From Beaufortia kweichowensis (Eukaryota; Chordata; Actinopteri; Cypriniformes; Gastromyzontidae): a DNA stretch of 64,000 nucleotides. The translations under genes were made by a program, and so were the position numbers. Shown here piece by piece: positions 23,954 through 34,714 of the stretch. Where the stretch lies: the NCBI GenBank assembly GCA_019155185.1, contig CM032808.1:5012716-5076715 (forward strand), in the 5' to 3' direction. Each line of letters opens with the position of its first letter. Within the stretch, counting starts at the first letter, position 1. The notes beneath the pieces were generated by a model. The model made no database searches. It was given only the letters and a program-made list of their open reading frames with translations, and was not told where the DNA came from.

Positions 23954-26394
23954 TCCACAACCATATCAGGGTGTTCCAAACAATCTTTGTCTTTCAGCCA
24001 TTTAGTACTGTAATATGATGTTCTCTGCGGATGCACTTCAATGAGAGCACACAGAAAATGTCACTTCTGGGTTAAAACATTTGTACTATGGTTTTATTAA
24101 ATAAAATAATTTACACATGGTTAGTGCATGATCCTCTTTTTATGTGGCATGTAATATTAATTTAAATGTCCACTCCAATATTTTTTATTTGTATACAACT
24201 AACCTAAGCAAAACGTTTTCTTTATAAATCACAGCTGCCCTGACAATTTAGACACAGTTCAAACCATTGCATAGAGTAATTTATTATACCCTAGTTCCCC
24301 CCTCTTCCATGAATTTGCCTGTGGCTTGTAGACTAAGGCCTTACCTGCCAATGATGATGCATGCTTTTCTAAATCACCCACACTCCCATGGCCACATTAT
24401 ATTTGTAATACAATCCTCTTACCAGGCTTTTGAATCCATGCCCTGTATTAAATCAATTATTATATGACTTACAGCTGTTTTTTGTATTAATCATTTATAA
24501 ATATGAATTCCAAAGCCAGACTGTAACTGAGTAGATTGGGTGGATCCAATGATGATATCATGGTATCATCCCAAAGAAAAATTACAAAAACCAGTGATGT
24601 CCAGAAACTCATTGAGTGGTCGGCGCCCCTTTGTGTATTTACTCAAGCACAAGAAAACAAAATGTGCACCTGTTTAATTTAGAATTTGCAAATTATCTGT
24701 ATGTCATGCCATCAATCATTTTGATTCAATTTTAATGGACATTTGTTGCTGGTACTGATTGTGGAGTCATGTGGAATTGGCTGTAGGTTTCTGATGGATA
24801 GAAGAAAAAAAATAAGGTGGAGGTGAACAAATAATGTTTGGAATAATAACTTGATTCTAACAAGAGACAAAACAGTTTAAAACACCCAAACCATTTCTTT
24901 TTCACCCAATATTTTAAACCGGTGTTCCAAACTAGTATTACGCACAGACAAGCGTTAAACATGTGAACATGATACATTATGTCAGCTCAGCCCTAGATAA
25001 GAATCTCACAACAGAATTCATGTCACTAACCGAGTCATGCCACAACACAAAATAAATATTGTCTACTGTATATTTTTTGGAAAGGGCTTTTATGTTTGTA
25101 TATCCAGAAAGTTTCTGTATTCTTAAGAATCTATCATTCATAACCTTCACTCAGAACCAGCCTCAAAGATTTTAGAACATTGCATCATGGCTTTTGTAGG
25201 ATCTGATATACTTATCACTATACTAAATTAGACTAAAACAACAAATTGCATGCAAATTGCACCAAACTGTCAAACAGTACATTCTATTTGATGTTTAATA
25301 ACAATTCTGTTGTTTGTGTGAAGAAATGAAAAATGTCTGTACGTGTTCTTCAGTTGATTTAAAGGTAATGAAGGAAAACTTTCATTTCATAAAACTGTTA
25401 TTGTGTAGCCTTGGCCAACTCTCCTCACAGTAGATTAGACAGCAACTGGTGTAATTCTATAGGCCCTAGGTTGATTGAGCCAGTGTGTAGCAGCCATCTC
25501 CAGGGAGGATCAGCCTGCTACTGTGAACCTGAGAAAGGCCGCTAGTGAAAGACACGAGAAGCGGCGCCAATTCTAATAAAAGAGCACAGGCCTTAAGAAA
25601 CCACTAATAGTTCCTAAAGTTTCCTATTCCACGAGCCTTAGCAGCAGGAGAGAGGGAACCAAATGGATGGATGGTAATCAATGTCAGGTTTCTGGGCATG
25701 GCCTGGCGTGAACATGTATGTATGTGTGTGTGTGTAAAAGGGGGACTCTTGAGAGTGGGAGAAACTGTGTTGGGTGCTGAATATTAATGTCTATTTCCGG
25801 CATGAAATACAGTAGACTTGTTGGCTTGAACTGGCCTCACACTTAGACAACTGTCATCCATTTACTCAAGTTTTTTTGTTAGTAACTGTTCTATAGGACA
25901 GTGTTTTCAGAGTAAGTGTTACTTGACTTCTAGGAGCATTGATTTCCTATTTAGCCCAGTCTGTATAGTTCAGCATCAACTTATTATTTTTCTCAAGAAA
26001 CTCAAAAAACAATTTTAAGACTTTTTAAACTTATATTTTTTATTACACAAAGGGACAAAAATGAGACACAACCTTTTTTTAGCACTTTTATTCAAAGATG
26101 TGATTTTACAGAGGTACAAACATTAATCATATGCTGTTTGTGTTACTTGTAATTGGGCTAAAGACACATATTGCTTTAAAAACTTAATAATGCTGTGGGT
26201 TCGCTGGGCTAAGTAACAAGAACACCATACAAGGTGTATTAAATAGATATGAAAATGAAACTGATAAGAAGTTCTAATCATAACTGTTACAATTTTATTG
26301 AAAGATTATTTTTTTAACCCATATGATGATATTACTTTATTACTTGCTTTCCTTAAACCAATTTACCTCATAAAGATCACTTCATATAGTTTAC
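23954..26394. other. Unassigned intergenic DNA
   Basis: About 2.4 kb with no recognisable element or gene. Includes a short TG microsatellite at 25,717-25,735 and a GC-richer block at about 25,430-25,640 noted as a possible conserved element. Confidence 0.4.
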
Positions 26395-26530
26395 CATCCA
26401 TCTATTCGCCATACCACTTGTCCCTTTAGGATCACAGGAAGTGTTGGAGCCTATCCTAGCTACCTTGGGCCGAAGCAGGAAAACACCTTGAACAAGTGGT
26501 CAATCCATCACAGGTCTACAGATTGTGTAA
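26395..26530 (-). repeat. RTE-like LINE or SINE 3' tail
   Basis: The words 'accatccatctattcgccataccacttgtcc', 'gtgttggagcctatcctagct', 'ttgggccgaagcaggaaaacacc' and 'caatccatcacagg' match the widely seen fish repeat tail that ends in ATGGATGG on the other strand. Only the tail is present. Confidence 0.65.
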
Positions 26531-26589
26531 AATATAAAATGTATAAAAATATATGTTAAAACCAGTGTTCATACATAAGCTACTCTTTC

Positions 26590-26850
26590 CATAGTTCACT
26601 TGTTGTGCTCACCCATGAAAATTCTTTCATCATTTACTCAGCCTTGTTTAATTTCAAACCTGCATGATTTTCTTTATTTTGGAGAACACAAACATATTTT
26701 AAAGAGCGCTGGCAACCAGACAACACTGGCCTCCATTAACTTCTGTTAAAACCTAATGACTTTCTTTGTTTTGGAGAACACAGACATATTTTAAAGAGTG
26801 CTGGTAACCAGACAACACTGGCCTCCATTAACTTCTGTTAAAACCTAAAT
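26590..26850 (+). repeat. Cyprinid-type MITE with 92-bp internal duplication
   Basis: Starts with 'atagttcac', 'cacccatgaaaattctttcatcatttactcagcc' and continues 'tttcaaacctgcatgattttctttattttggagaacacaaacatatttt', a very abundant short interspersed repeat of cyprinid genomes. The part from 26,664 to 26,755 is repeated at 26,756-26,847 (period 92 bp, only a few differences). Its termini and target duplication are not clear. Confidence 0.65.
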
Positions 26851-27364
26851 GAAACCACCTTTACGCATATTGGAGCTGTGGCCTATTGCACATAGCAGGC
26901 AGGTCCAGCAGTGTGCTCATTTAGCAAATGTGGGTTTGAGACTGGTTTGCAATGTGATTCAGTAAATTCTCCTACTTTTCCCCCAATAATATTACTTAAT
27001 CACCAAATCATGTAAATGCACCTCTATAGTTATCATTTCTTTTTACTATAACATGCGAGTAATGCCACTACCTAACTAGTATTTTTGTTTTAATAAAGGG
27101 AGTCATCCATAAATTTCCATAAATCACACACTGATTTTGCTTAATTAAGTTCTAAACGTAGGTTTGGGAGTAGCCTATACATTCATACCTGTCAATCTTT
27201 ATTATGAGGGTATTTAAACGGTAGTCTTTGCGCCTTCCCCTGGACAATTCTTTTGGGATCCCTCCTCCTCCCCATCTGCTTCTTTGCTCTTATTAACTGT
27301 CATGCAGTCATGCCACGTTTGTTTACTATTAACTAAGACTGTTATGAAGTGGCAGGGTGGCACA
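26851..27364. other. No feature recognised
   Basis: AT-rich sequence with no assigned element. Confidence 0.4.
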
Positions 27365-27445
27365 GGCAGAGCAGGGAGCTTGGGCGGCTCCGGCAGAGCA
27401 GAGAGTGTAGGTGGCCCTGGCAGAGCAGGGAGGGTCATCTTGACC
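27365..27445. repeat. 27-bp minisatellite, three copies
   Basis: Three tandem units begin with GGCAGAGCAG or GGCAGAGCAGA at 27,365, 27,392 and 27,419, giving an exact 27-bp period (nine codons). Both strands stay open across it, which explains short proline- or glycine-rich open frames here; I do not consider those genes. Confidence 0.75.
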
Positions 27446-27659
27446 ATGGCAAGGAACTCAGGTACTGAGGTGACCTCTGGTAATGACTCGTGGGTTGGAG
27501 CGAACGGCAGCCCAACAGCATCATATCCCCAGGGCTAACATAGGCAGCGCCGACGACGCTGGGAGACCACTAGACTCTGAATTCTTGGAAGGCTTTAACA
27601 AAATTACTGCCATTGTCTATAACTGTGGAGCAAATCTTAACGCTGGAGCAAATCTGGAC

Positions 27660-27822
27660 GCTGTCCAGCAGAGTTTAGCTCCAACCCCAATTAAACACAC
27701 CTGAACCAGCTAATCAAGGTCTAATTAGGCATACAAGAAACTTTGAGACAGGTGTGTTGAGGCAAACTGGAGATAAACTTTGCAGGACAGTGGCCCTCCA
27801 GGACCGAGTTTGGACACCCCTG
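27660..27822 (+). mobile_element. hAT-type MITE, left end missing
   Basis: Ends with 'ggccctccaggaccgagtttggacacccctg', the right terminus of a common fish hAT MITE (terminus CAGGGGTGTCCAAAC in reverse). Inside, 'gcagagtttagctcc' at 27,669 and 'ggagataaactttgc' at 27,768 form the internal inverted repeat. The left terminus is lost. It directly abuts the Harbinger fragment. Confidence 0.65.
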
Positions 27823-28140
27823 TCTTAGATGGTGTGTGACTATGTGTCATATTACAAATGTGGAAGCCAAATGGCCAGGATCTGTGCATGACTCCAGAAT
27901 TTTCAGAGAGTCATATTTACTCACATTATTTGAACGTGGTAAGGAAAATATAATGTCAAGCTCATTGTATTACACACCGATTATGGTCCTAACAGAACTG
28001 CATTTTACCATTATACAGGTGATTACGATGGGATCCTGGTTGGAGTCAGGGGCTATGCATGTAGGCAGTATTTTATGACCCCATTCCCTGACCCCAACCC
28101 TGGACCACAAACCCGTTACAATGCAGCTCTAGCCAGGACA
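27823..28140 (+). pseudogene. PIF/Harbinger transposase fragment
   Basis: Plus-strand piece of a HARBI1-like DDE transposase. ITNVEAKWPGSVHDSRIF (from about 27,850) is the conserved block around a catalytic Asp (the D of VHDSRIF). After a frame change comes DGILVGVRGYACRQYFMTP in another frame (about 28,028-28,083) and then PFPDPNPGPQTRYNAALART (28,083-28,139), the block preceding the catalytic Glu. Coding similarity stops exactly at 28,140, where the microsatellite starts, so the Glu-containing end is missing. Flanked on the other side of the microsatellite by a Myb-like ORF in opposite orientation, as usual for Harbinger elements. Confidence 0.8.
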
Positions 28141-28202
28141 ATATGTATATATGTGTATATATGTGTATATATGTGTATATATGTGTGTATATATATATAT
28201 AC

Positions 28203-28265
<63 letters not shown>

Positions 28266-28282
28266 CATACATATATATATAT

Positions 28283-28323
<41 letters not shown>

Positions 28324-28473
28324 TACTATACATATATATATATATACATATATATATACACATACATATATATATACACATACATATATATATATATATA
28401 CACATACATATATATATATACATACATATATATATACACACATACATATATATGTATATACATATACACATAC

Positions 28474-28505
<32 letters not shown>

Positions 28506-28696
28506 ACACATATACATATATATACATATATATATATATATACATATACTATATATACATATACATATATACATATATATATACATATATATATATATAC
28601 ACATATATATATATACACATATATATATATACACATATATATATACACATATATATATATATGTATATATATATATACACATATATATGCACACAT

Positions 28697-28727
<31 letters not shown>

Positions 28728-28764
28728 CATATATATGCATATATACATATACATATATACATAT

Positions 28765-28829
<65 letters not shown>

Positions 28830-28865
28830 TACATACATATATACATATATACACACATATATATA
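28141..28865. repeat. 725-bp TA/TACA microsatellite
   Basis: Nearly pure alternating purine-pyrimidine tract built from TA, TACA and TGTATA units, broken only by rare single changes. The long tyrosine/isoleucine open frames on both strands here are artefacts of the repeat. It separates the two Harbinger gene fragments. The exact length may be unreliable because such tracts assemble poorly. Confidence 0.95.
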
Positions 28866-28985
28866 GCCTTTGAGGTGTTCCCTGGCGTTTTTATTAAATT
28901 TTATTAAATTTTGGAACTCGCCATAGCCCTCCATCAAGAGTTCTTGCTCTGCTGGTGAGAAAAAGTGAGCGCCCTCTTTGGCCAT
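28866..28985 (-). pseudogene. Harbinger Myb/SANT-like ORF fragment
   Basis: Minus-strand frame from the ATG ending at 28,985: MAKEGAHFFSPAEQELLMEG followed by YGEFQNLIKFNKNAREH. The 'F(S/T)..E...L...Y.E...I' pattern is the first helix of the Myb/SANT-like protein that Harbinger elements carry beside the transposase. It is cut at 28,866 by the microsatellite. The ATG chosen is the one directly before the domain; an upstream in-frame ATG at 29,057 is less likely. Confidence 0.65.
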
Positions 28986-29097
28986 TGTAGACAACCAATA
29001 CAGAACAAAGAACACAGAGAGGATCATGTTAAAGACTAAATGGGCAGGCGAACTCATGAAATCCCTAAGCTATGTTTTTTGTGTACCTGTGTACACG

Positions 29098-29254
29098 AAC
29101 TCAACTAAGCTTTATTTATATAGCACTTTTTACAATTTGCATTATTACAAAGCAACTGTATAGGAAAATATTAACTATAAGCAGTACATGAAATATATAA
29201 CAGAAAGAAAAGTGTGAAAAGCAAAGTGAGTAAATACACTCCCATTCACAGACT
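29098..29254 (-). repeat. LINE-derived repeat, 3' part (host of L2 insertion)
   Basis: 'gctttatttatatagcactttttacaatttgc', 'ttacaaagcaactgtataggaaa' and 'aaatatataacagaaagaaaagtgtga' closely match 59,210-59,325. On the minus strand this is a LINE-like 3' tail. The corresponding CA-rich continuation seen at 59,325-59,700 is found here only after the L2, at 31,662-32,080. Confidence 0.65.
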
Positions 29255-31661
29255 CTCCTACTGAGCAACTGAAATTATTCTCAACCATAGAAAAGGATGA
29301 ACTGTTTAAGGTCATTAAATCATCTAAATCAGCAACATGCATACTAGATCCAATCACTACTACCTTATTGAAAGAGATGCTGCCTGAAATAATAGACCCT
29401 ATGCTTAGTATTATAAACTCAGCAACTTGACCCTAGGGACTTAGTAAACTTTAGACCTATATCGAATCTACCTTTCATTTCTAAAGTACTTGAAAAGGTA
29501 GTTTCATCACAGCTATGCTCCTACCTCAAAGGAATGGAATCTGTGAGGAAATCCAGTCAGGATTTAGAGCACATTACAGTACAGAGACTGCTCTGATCAG
29601 AGTTACAAATGTTTTGCTCTTGTCATCTGATCGTGGCTGCATCTCATTACTTGTATTGTTAGATCTTAGCGCTGCTTTTGACACCATTGAGTCTAGCATA
29701 CTTTTAAATAGACTTAAAACTTATGTTGCCATTCTTGGAATCGCATTAGAATAGTTTAAATCATACTTATCTGACCACTTTCAATATTTAGCAATAAACA
29801 ATGAGAAATCTTACCCATCAAAAGTCCAGTACGGAGTACCACAGGGATCAGTTCTAAGACCTCTACTCTTCGCCCTGTACGTTACCCATAGGAGCTATAA
29901 TTAAGAAACATGGAGTTAACTTTCACTGCTATGCTGACGATACTCAACTCTATATCTCCTCAAGGCCTCACGAAACACAACAATTCACCAAAATGATGGA
30001 ATGTATAGTTGACATAAAAAGCTGGATGAGTAGCAACTTTCTGTTGTTGAACTCTGACAAAACAGAGGTGTTAATCATTAGACCTAAAACTGCCACACTT
30101 AACCAACAAGAATATTATCTAACTATTGACGGTTTTTCTATCAAGCCATGTTGCCAACACTGAAACTACATCATATGCTGTCACTATCGAGTGCAGAAAA
30201 GTTAGTTCACGCATTCATGACGTCTAGACGTCTAGATTACTGCAATGCATTATTAGGTGGCTGTCCAGCTAGCCTATCGCTAAAGCTCCAACTAGTTCGA
30301 ATGCAGCAGCTAGAATTCTCACAAAAACAAAAAAGTTTGAACATGCTAGCCTGGTACTGTCGACACTGCACTGGTTACCCATCACGCAACGTATTAACTT
30401 TAAGACCTTACCGACTACTTATAAGGCCTTACATGGTTTAGCTCTTCAGTACCTGAGTGAGCTCCGAACACATTGCAGTCCCTCACGTCCATTACGCTCT
30501 CAGGACTCTGGCCTTTTGGTAATACCTAGAATTTCTAAATCAAGTGCTGGTGGTAGATCATTCTCCTATTTAGCACCTAAACTTTGGAATAGTCTTCCTT
30601 GTACTGTGCGGGAGGCACACACACTTTCTCAGTTTAAATGTAGATTAAAGACCTATCTCTTTAACATAGCATACACATAGTCCAACAGTTTATAACACAA
30701 ATCCCCTAAGGGATTGCTAGGTTGCATTAATTAGGCCAGGAACCAGGAACACTTCCCTAACAATCTGATGTACTTGTTAAGGGTGTGGAACAGTATTTTG
30801 CTCTCAGTTTGTTTGTCTCTTATTATTCCGAGGTTGTATCCAGTCTATACCCTGACCTGACGCTGGATCTGTCAGAAGAAGGCGACGACCCCCAGGAGAA
30901 CTTGCACTTATGAATGCTAATGCTAATGCTAGTTACTACATTAATGATAATGCAAAACAGCATTCATGCTAATCTCTTTAACTATTTAACTTTAACTAAT
31001 TAACTACTTCTTGTCAGCAGTCTGATGTTATAGCTGCACTCAGTTAACTCAGTCATCCCTGGCTAAACGATCCTTTACTGTATAATATTGGCCTTATTAA
31101 TTACTACCCAGTTTAACATAAACATAAATTAATTGTATCACAACTAACACAAATCAGACCCAATCTACATTCAGTCAAAATCATCAACCCAAATTAAAAT
31201 CAGTGCTTGATATCGGCCACATTAGATGTAAGCCGGTTTAACACTAACACAATTATAAATAAATTAAATCACAACTAATAATTCAGACCAACTCAAAATT
31301 CAGACATAAAATTTTAGTAAATTTAGTACATCACTTTAAATCAAATAATTTTTATCAAACTACTGACTGCAGCTGTGACGCGTCAGAGGAGAAATGACCC
31401 TTCATGTAAGCCTGGGTTCTCCCAAGGTTTTTTCTTCATATATATACACACGCATTCATTAATGGAGTTTGGGTTCCTTGCCACCATCGCCGTGTTGGGG
31501 TGCTCACTAGAACACTGCTGATATTAGATAATAGTTATTAAACTAGCTTTTATATTTCCATGCTTGTATCATTTTGTTTTATTTTGCTGCTTTGAAACAG
31601 TGCTATATTGTTAAAGCACTATACAAATAAACCTTAACTTGACCTTGAACTTGAACAGACT
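29252..31661 (+). mobile_element. L2-clade LINE, 5' truncated, TSD acagact
   Basis: Plus-strand L2 of the type A subfamily, starting in the linker before the reverse transcriptase (matches 20,283 onward) and ending with 'gaaacagtgctatattgttaaagcactatacaaataa' at 31,597-31,630. The reverse transcriptase is split: an open stretch 29,515-29,754 contains LVLLDLSAAFDTIES, motif B lies near 29,835-29,860, and motif C (HCYADDTQL) near 29,925-29,955, with stops and deletions between. A 7-bp sequence acagact occurs at 29,248-29,254 and 31,655-31,661, a possible target duplication. The insertion splits a repeat whose two halves resemble the uninterrupted copy at 59.2-59.7 kb. Confidence 0.8.
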
Positions 31662-32090
31662 AGATGCATATATACAGCATACACTCACTCACATAACGCA
31701 TATAAACACACTCACACAATGCACATACACAAGACACACACCCTCAAAACACATACACACAAAATCACACAACATACATTCACAAAAAACAAGCACACAT
31801 GGGCACAGAACCAGACACACACTCATGGAACACTCACACACTAAACACAGACACACACATGCAAATACATACAAACACACACACACATGCACAAAACACG
31901 TGCTAAACACACATGCACTGAACACACACATACACACCAAAAACACAGGCCAAACATAGTGTACGCACACACAGCAATATGTCATAAAAGAAACACAGAA
32001 GAAATAAACCATACACATAGGCCTACAGAAGATGAAAGAAAAAGAAACACAGGTATTATACAGACTATAAGTAAAACCATATGCATATAA
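31662..32090. repeat. CA-rich repeat, other half of split element
   Basis: Irregular CACA/ACAC-rich sequence ending in 'aaaagaaacacagaagaaataaaccatacacat', matching 59,640-59,680 ('aaaaggaaacacagaagaaataaacatacacat'). The long histidine/threonine open frames are produced by the repeat and are not genes. Confidence 0.7.
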
Positions 32091-32199
32091 ACGGCAGGTA
32101 TGCGCAGGGGTCTGTGTGCTGCGATGGACTGTAGGTAGTTCATCATTGTGATGCAGTAGGCCTAAAACCTTTCTGTTATTTCAGTTAAACTTTGTAAAC

Positions 32200-32515
32200 T
32201 TGGCGGGAATGTTTTCCTCTGGCAATACTGCTGCATCTCTACTAGCTGACAGTGCTTGCACAACCAGCTAAACTAAAATGAAACGGTTGGCGCCTCCCTC
32301 TTTCAGATCCACTATCTGGTCTGGGTATGGACTGCATCCTGCTCACTATGGTGAACTCTAAATAATTAGAACAGACAAACTGAGAGCAGAATACCATTCC
32401 ACACCCTTTGATGCAATAAGCACATCAGATTGTTATGGAAAGTTCCTGGTTTCGGTTGACCTAATTAATGCAGCATTACAATCCCTTAGGGGATTTGTAT
32501 TATAAAGCAGGTGTA
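32200..32515 (-). repeat. L2 3' UTR fragments
   Basis: The segment 32,360-32,515, reversed, follows the L2 3' UTR at 30,690-30,830 ('aaatcccctaagggatt', 'cagattgtt', 'gtttgtctgtt'). The segment 32,213-32,275 resembles 62,085-62,150 and is probably another LINE 3' UTR piece. No coding content. Confidence 0.6.
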
Positions 32516-32971
32516 CTATGTGTGTGCTAGGTTAAACTCACCATAAACTCATGTAGGTCATTTAACCAATGCATTAAAAGCAGAGCATGAACAGGAGAGC
32601 ACCCATCAGGTTGAGCGCCATGTAAACATTCCCACAACTGATATTTATTTTGATCTAAGGAGGGGGAAGCATACCCACACAGGAGGCACATTCTCTTGAG
32701 GAACTGAACTAAGGGAAAATGTTTGGCTGGACACTCCAAATAGTTTTGCTTCATTACTTATTGTATCTACCAAAGCCCCTGTGCACAGTGTGGTGTTTTC
32801 AATTTACTTTTTGCATCCTGTTGTAAATCTTTTTGTTTTTTATCAAAACAAAAACAGAATAAACAAATACTATTTATTTGTTTGTTTGTTTTTTATTATT
32901 CAATAGAGAAAAATCTGTAAGAATCTACAGAACCTACAGACAATTTTTAAGAGCCTACGGAGCCTACAGAC
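32516..32971. other. No feature recognised
   Basis: Nothing assignable apart from a TTTG/TTTA-rich patch at 32,830-32,895. Confidence 0.4.
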
Positions 32972-33154
32972 ATCACCATTGTTCAAGTAATGAACAGGGT
33001 GCTCTATAGCAGTGTTTCCCAAACCAGTGCTACGCGACCCCCTCCCAGGATGTTTTAAATCCAAAACATCCTGGGAGGGGGTCACGTAGGACTGGTTTGG
33101 AAAACACTGCTATAGAGCACCCTGGGGGTAGTGCATTACTTGAACAATGGTGAT
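32972..33154. mobile_element. 183-bp fold-back element
   Basis: Left arm 32,972-33,056 and right arm 33,063-33,154 are reverse complements over about 85 bp with a few mismatches and one 7-nt gap; only 6 nt (aaatcc) separate them. Inside, CAGTGTTTCCCAAACC at 33,010 and its inverse ending at 33,109 look like hAT-type termini, so this may be a hAT MITE of about 100 bp sitting in, or extended by, a larger palindrome. The inverted identity continues beyond those termini, so a simple 8-bp target duplication is not visible. Confidence 0.8.
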
Positions 33155-33637
33155 TGGCTCATGGCTCACATATAACCAAATCAAACCAGCGACCTTCTAA
33201 TTTCCAGCCCTGGCCTTAATAGCCACAGGTAGCACCCCAGCAACACAGTGATCAATAAAATGTGCTTGTACACTCTTATACCTCTAGAAGGGTTTTATTT
33301 TTGACAGCCACATTGTCCCCATTAACTTTAGCATGATATTTGTACACTGTGTGTCTTTGAAAAGTGAGAATTTTCAATGTTTTCCATGACCTCTGAGAAA
33401 TTACATTTCTCCATTTATGATGGCAGCAGTAATATGGTCTTCATGGCATAAAAAGTCTGTTTGCAATTTTCCAAAGTCCACTTGAGAAGTAGAGGTCATT
33501 ATTTGAATGAATTTAAAATGATGGGGTTTACATACACTGAGACATGTTTACTTTCGCTGTGATGATGCCTGGATCCAAATGAGACTGGACAGATCCAGGA
33601 ACAGTCAGCAACTCATTTAATTGAAGGTAGAGGTCTA
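33155..33637. other. No feature recognised
   Basis: AT-rich sequence without recognisable elements. Confidence 0.4.
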
Positions 33638-33841
33638 CTTGCCAGTCCTGATCTTGAGCATAACACTGGAGGTGTTGGCTTTGGGAATTCCACTTAGTCT
33701 ATAAGGTGGATGGTGAAGAACAGGCTTGGAGTCAGGCACTTTTAGTGGTGCACTCTCTGTGGTGGGGTCTGCTGGACCCATCCATCTTCTTGCCACTCCA
33801 GTGACGGCAAAGTAAACAGAGAGAACAAGCCCCCCATACAG
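33638..33841 (-). CDS. Possible coding exon, unknown protein
   Basis: A 68-codon open stretch on the minus strand, bounded upstream by a stop (33,842-33,844) and ending in TAG at 33,635-33,637. It starts with a hydrophobic run (YGGLVLSVYFAVTGVA), followed by RRW and a hydrophilic, proline-rich tail (VPDSKPVLHHPPYRLSG, ending LKIRTGK). That is the composition of the end of a small single-pass membrane protein. I do not recognise the family. The only in-frame ATG is 21 codons in. No canonical splice acceptor sits between the upstream stop and the hydrophobic run, which weakens the case. It is also short enough to arise by chance. It is reported because it is the only protein-like frame not explained by mobile elements. 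Confidence 0.15.
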
Positions 33842-33844
33842 TCA

Positions 33845-34473
33845 AGAACCCCCAAGATCTAAATGCTCCCCAAAATAGCAGCAGTGATAGTAAGACAAGC
33901 CATAATACAGTATGTGTGGAGTATAAAAAACATTAAAATTCCAATTTTTTCCACTGCATAGACTTTTAGTCAAGCTCAATAAGCAATCCATGGATGATGT
34001 TTTCCTTATTTGTGCTGAAATCGCCATAATGTCTTAGGAGACATAAAGACTAACATTTGAGGCCTTTGAAAACATTACGCATATTTTTCTTATTTATATT
34101 GCTCATGAGGATAACCATAGCAACATGCTCCTTCCCATAATTTACCCAAAACATTTCTTGTACTACTGAAAACACTGATTGATGCTACCCATGAATAGAC
34201 AGGGGACCTCAAAGCAACAGTTTACCTAAAACTAAAATTTTAGCTTTACCTATTTTCTTGTCTTACTTCCATGGAACATAAAATAATGTAGGCCTATTTA
34301 TAGAAGAGTGGCAAACAGAGTAGCAAGGTGCTCTTTCCATACAATACAAATGGGTACAGTAGTAAATACAAAAATGGTGACCATAGCTTTCAACAAATTT
34401 ATCTGTAAACCATATTAAATTGTAAATACTTTTATTAAACAATGTTATTGCATGGCTTTAGATTTACTTTGAA
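33845..34473. other. Unassigned, with MITE-like patch
   Basis: The stretch 34,225-34,350 ('cagtttacctaaaactaaaattttag', 'cttacttccatggaacataaaata', 'gagtagcaaggtgctctttccatacaat') looks like an old copy of the abundant 'agttcaccc' cyprinid MITE. No gene seen. Confidence 0.4.
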
Positions 34474-34714
34474 TATGTGACCCTGTTTGTGAAAACCAGG
34501 CTAAAGTCTAAAAATCTAATTTTGAGATAACAAGTATCAAAGATTGATTGCAACTTTTAATTTCACTATCATTTGAATCTTTGACATAATCTTTTATTTA
34601 GTCAATATAATAAAAACAAATCAAGGTTATATTTTTGCAGAATGTTCTTTACATTGTGTAGGATGGTTTTATGTACATCACTTTAGCTGTTTTCACTGGC
34701 AGGGTCACACATAT
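34474..34714. mobile_element. TIR-flanked MITE, 241 bp
   Basis: Left end TATGTGACCCTG and right end CAGGGTCACACATA are inverted copies with one 2-nt insertion. The interior is AT-rich and non-coding. It resembles the 'tgtgaccctg' MITE class common in cyprinid genomes. No clear target duplication could be set. Confidence 0.6.

Noticed and set aside
28073..28907. Six long open frames rich in Tyr and Ile on both strands
   Set aside because: They are read-through of the TA/TACA microsatellite, open in every frame because the repeat contains few stops.
31639..32018. His/Thr-rich and Cys/Val-rich open frames
   Set aside because: Produced by the CA-rich repeat; the same happens at 59,270-59,711.
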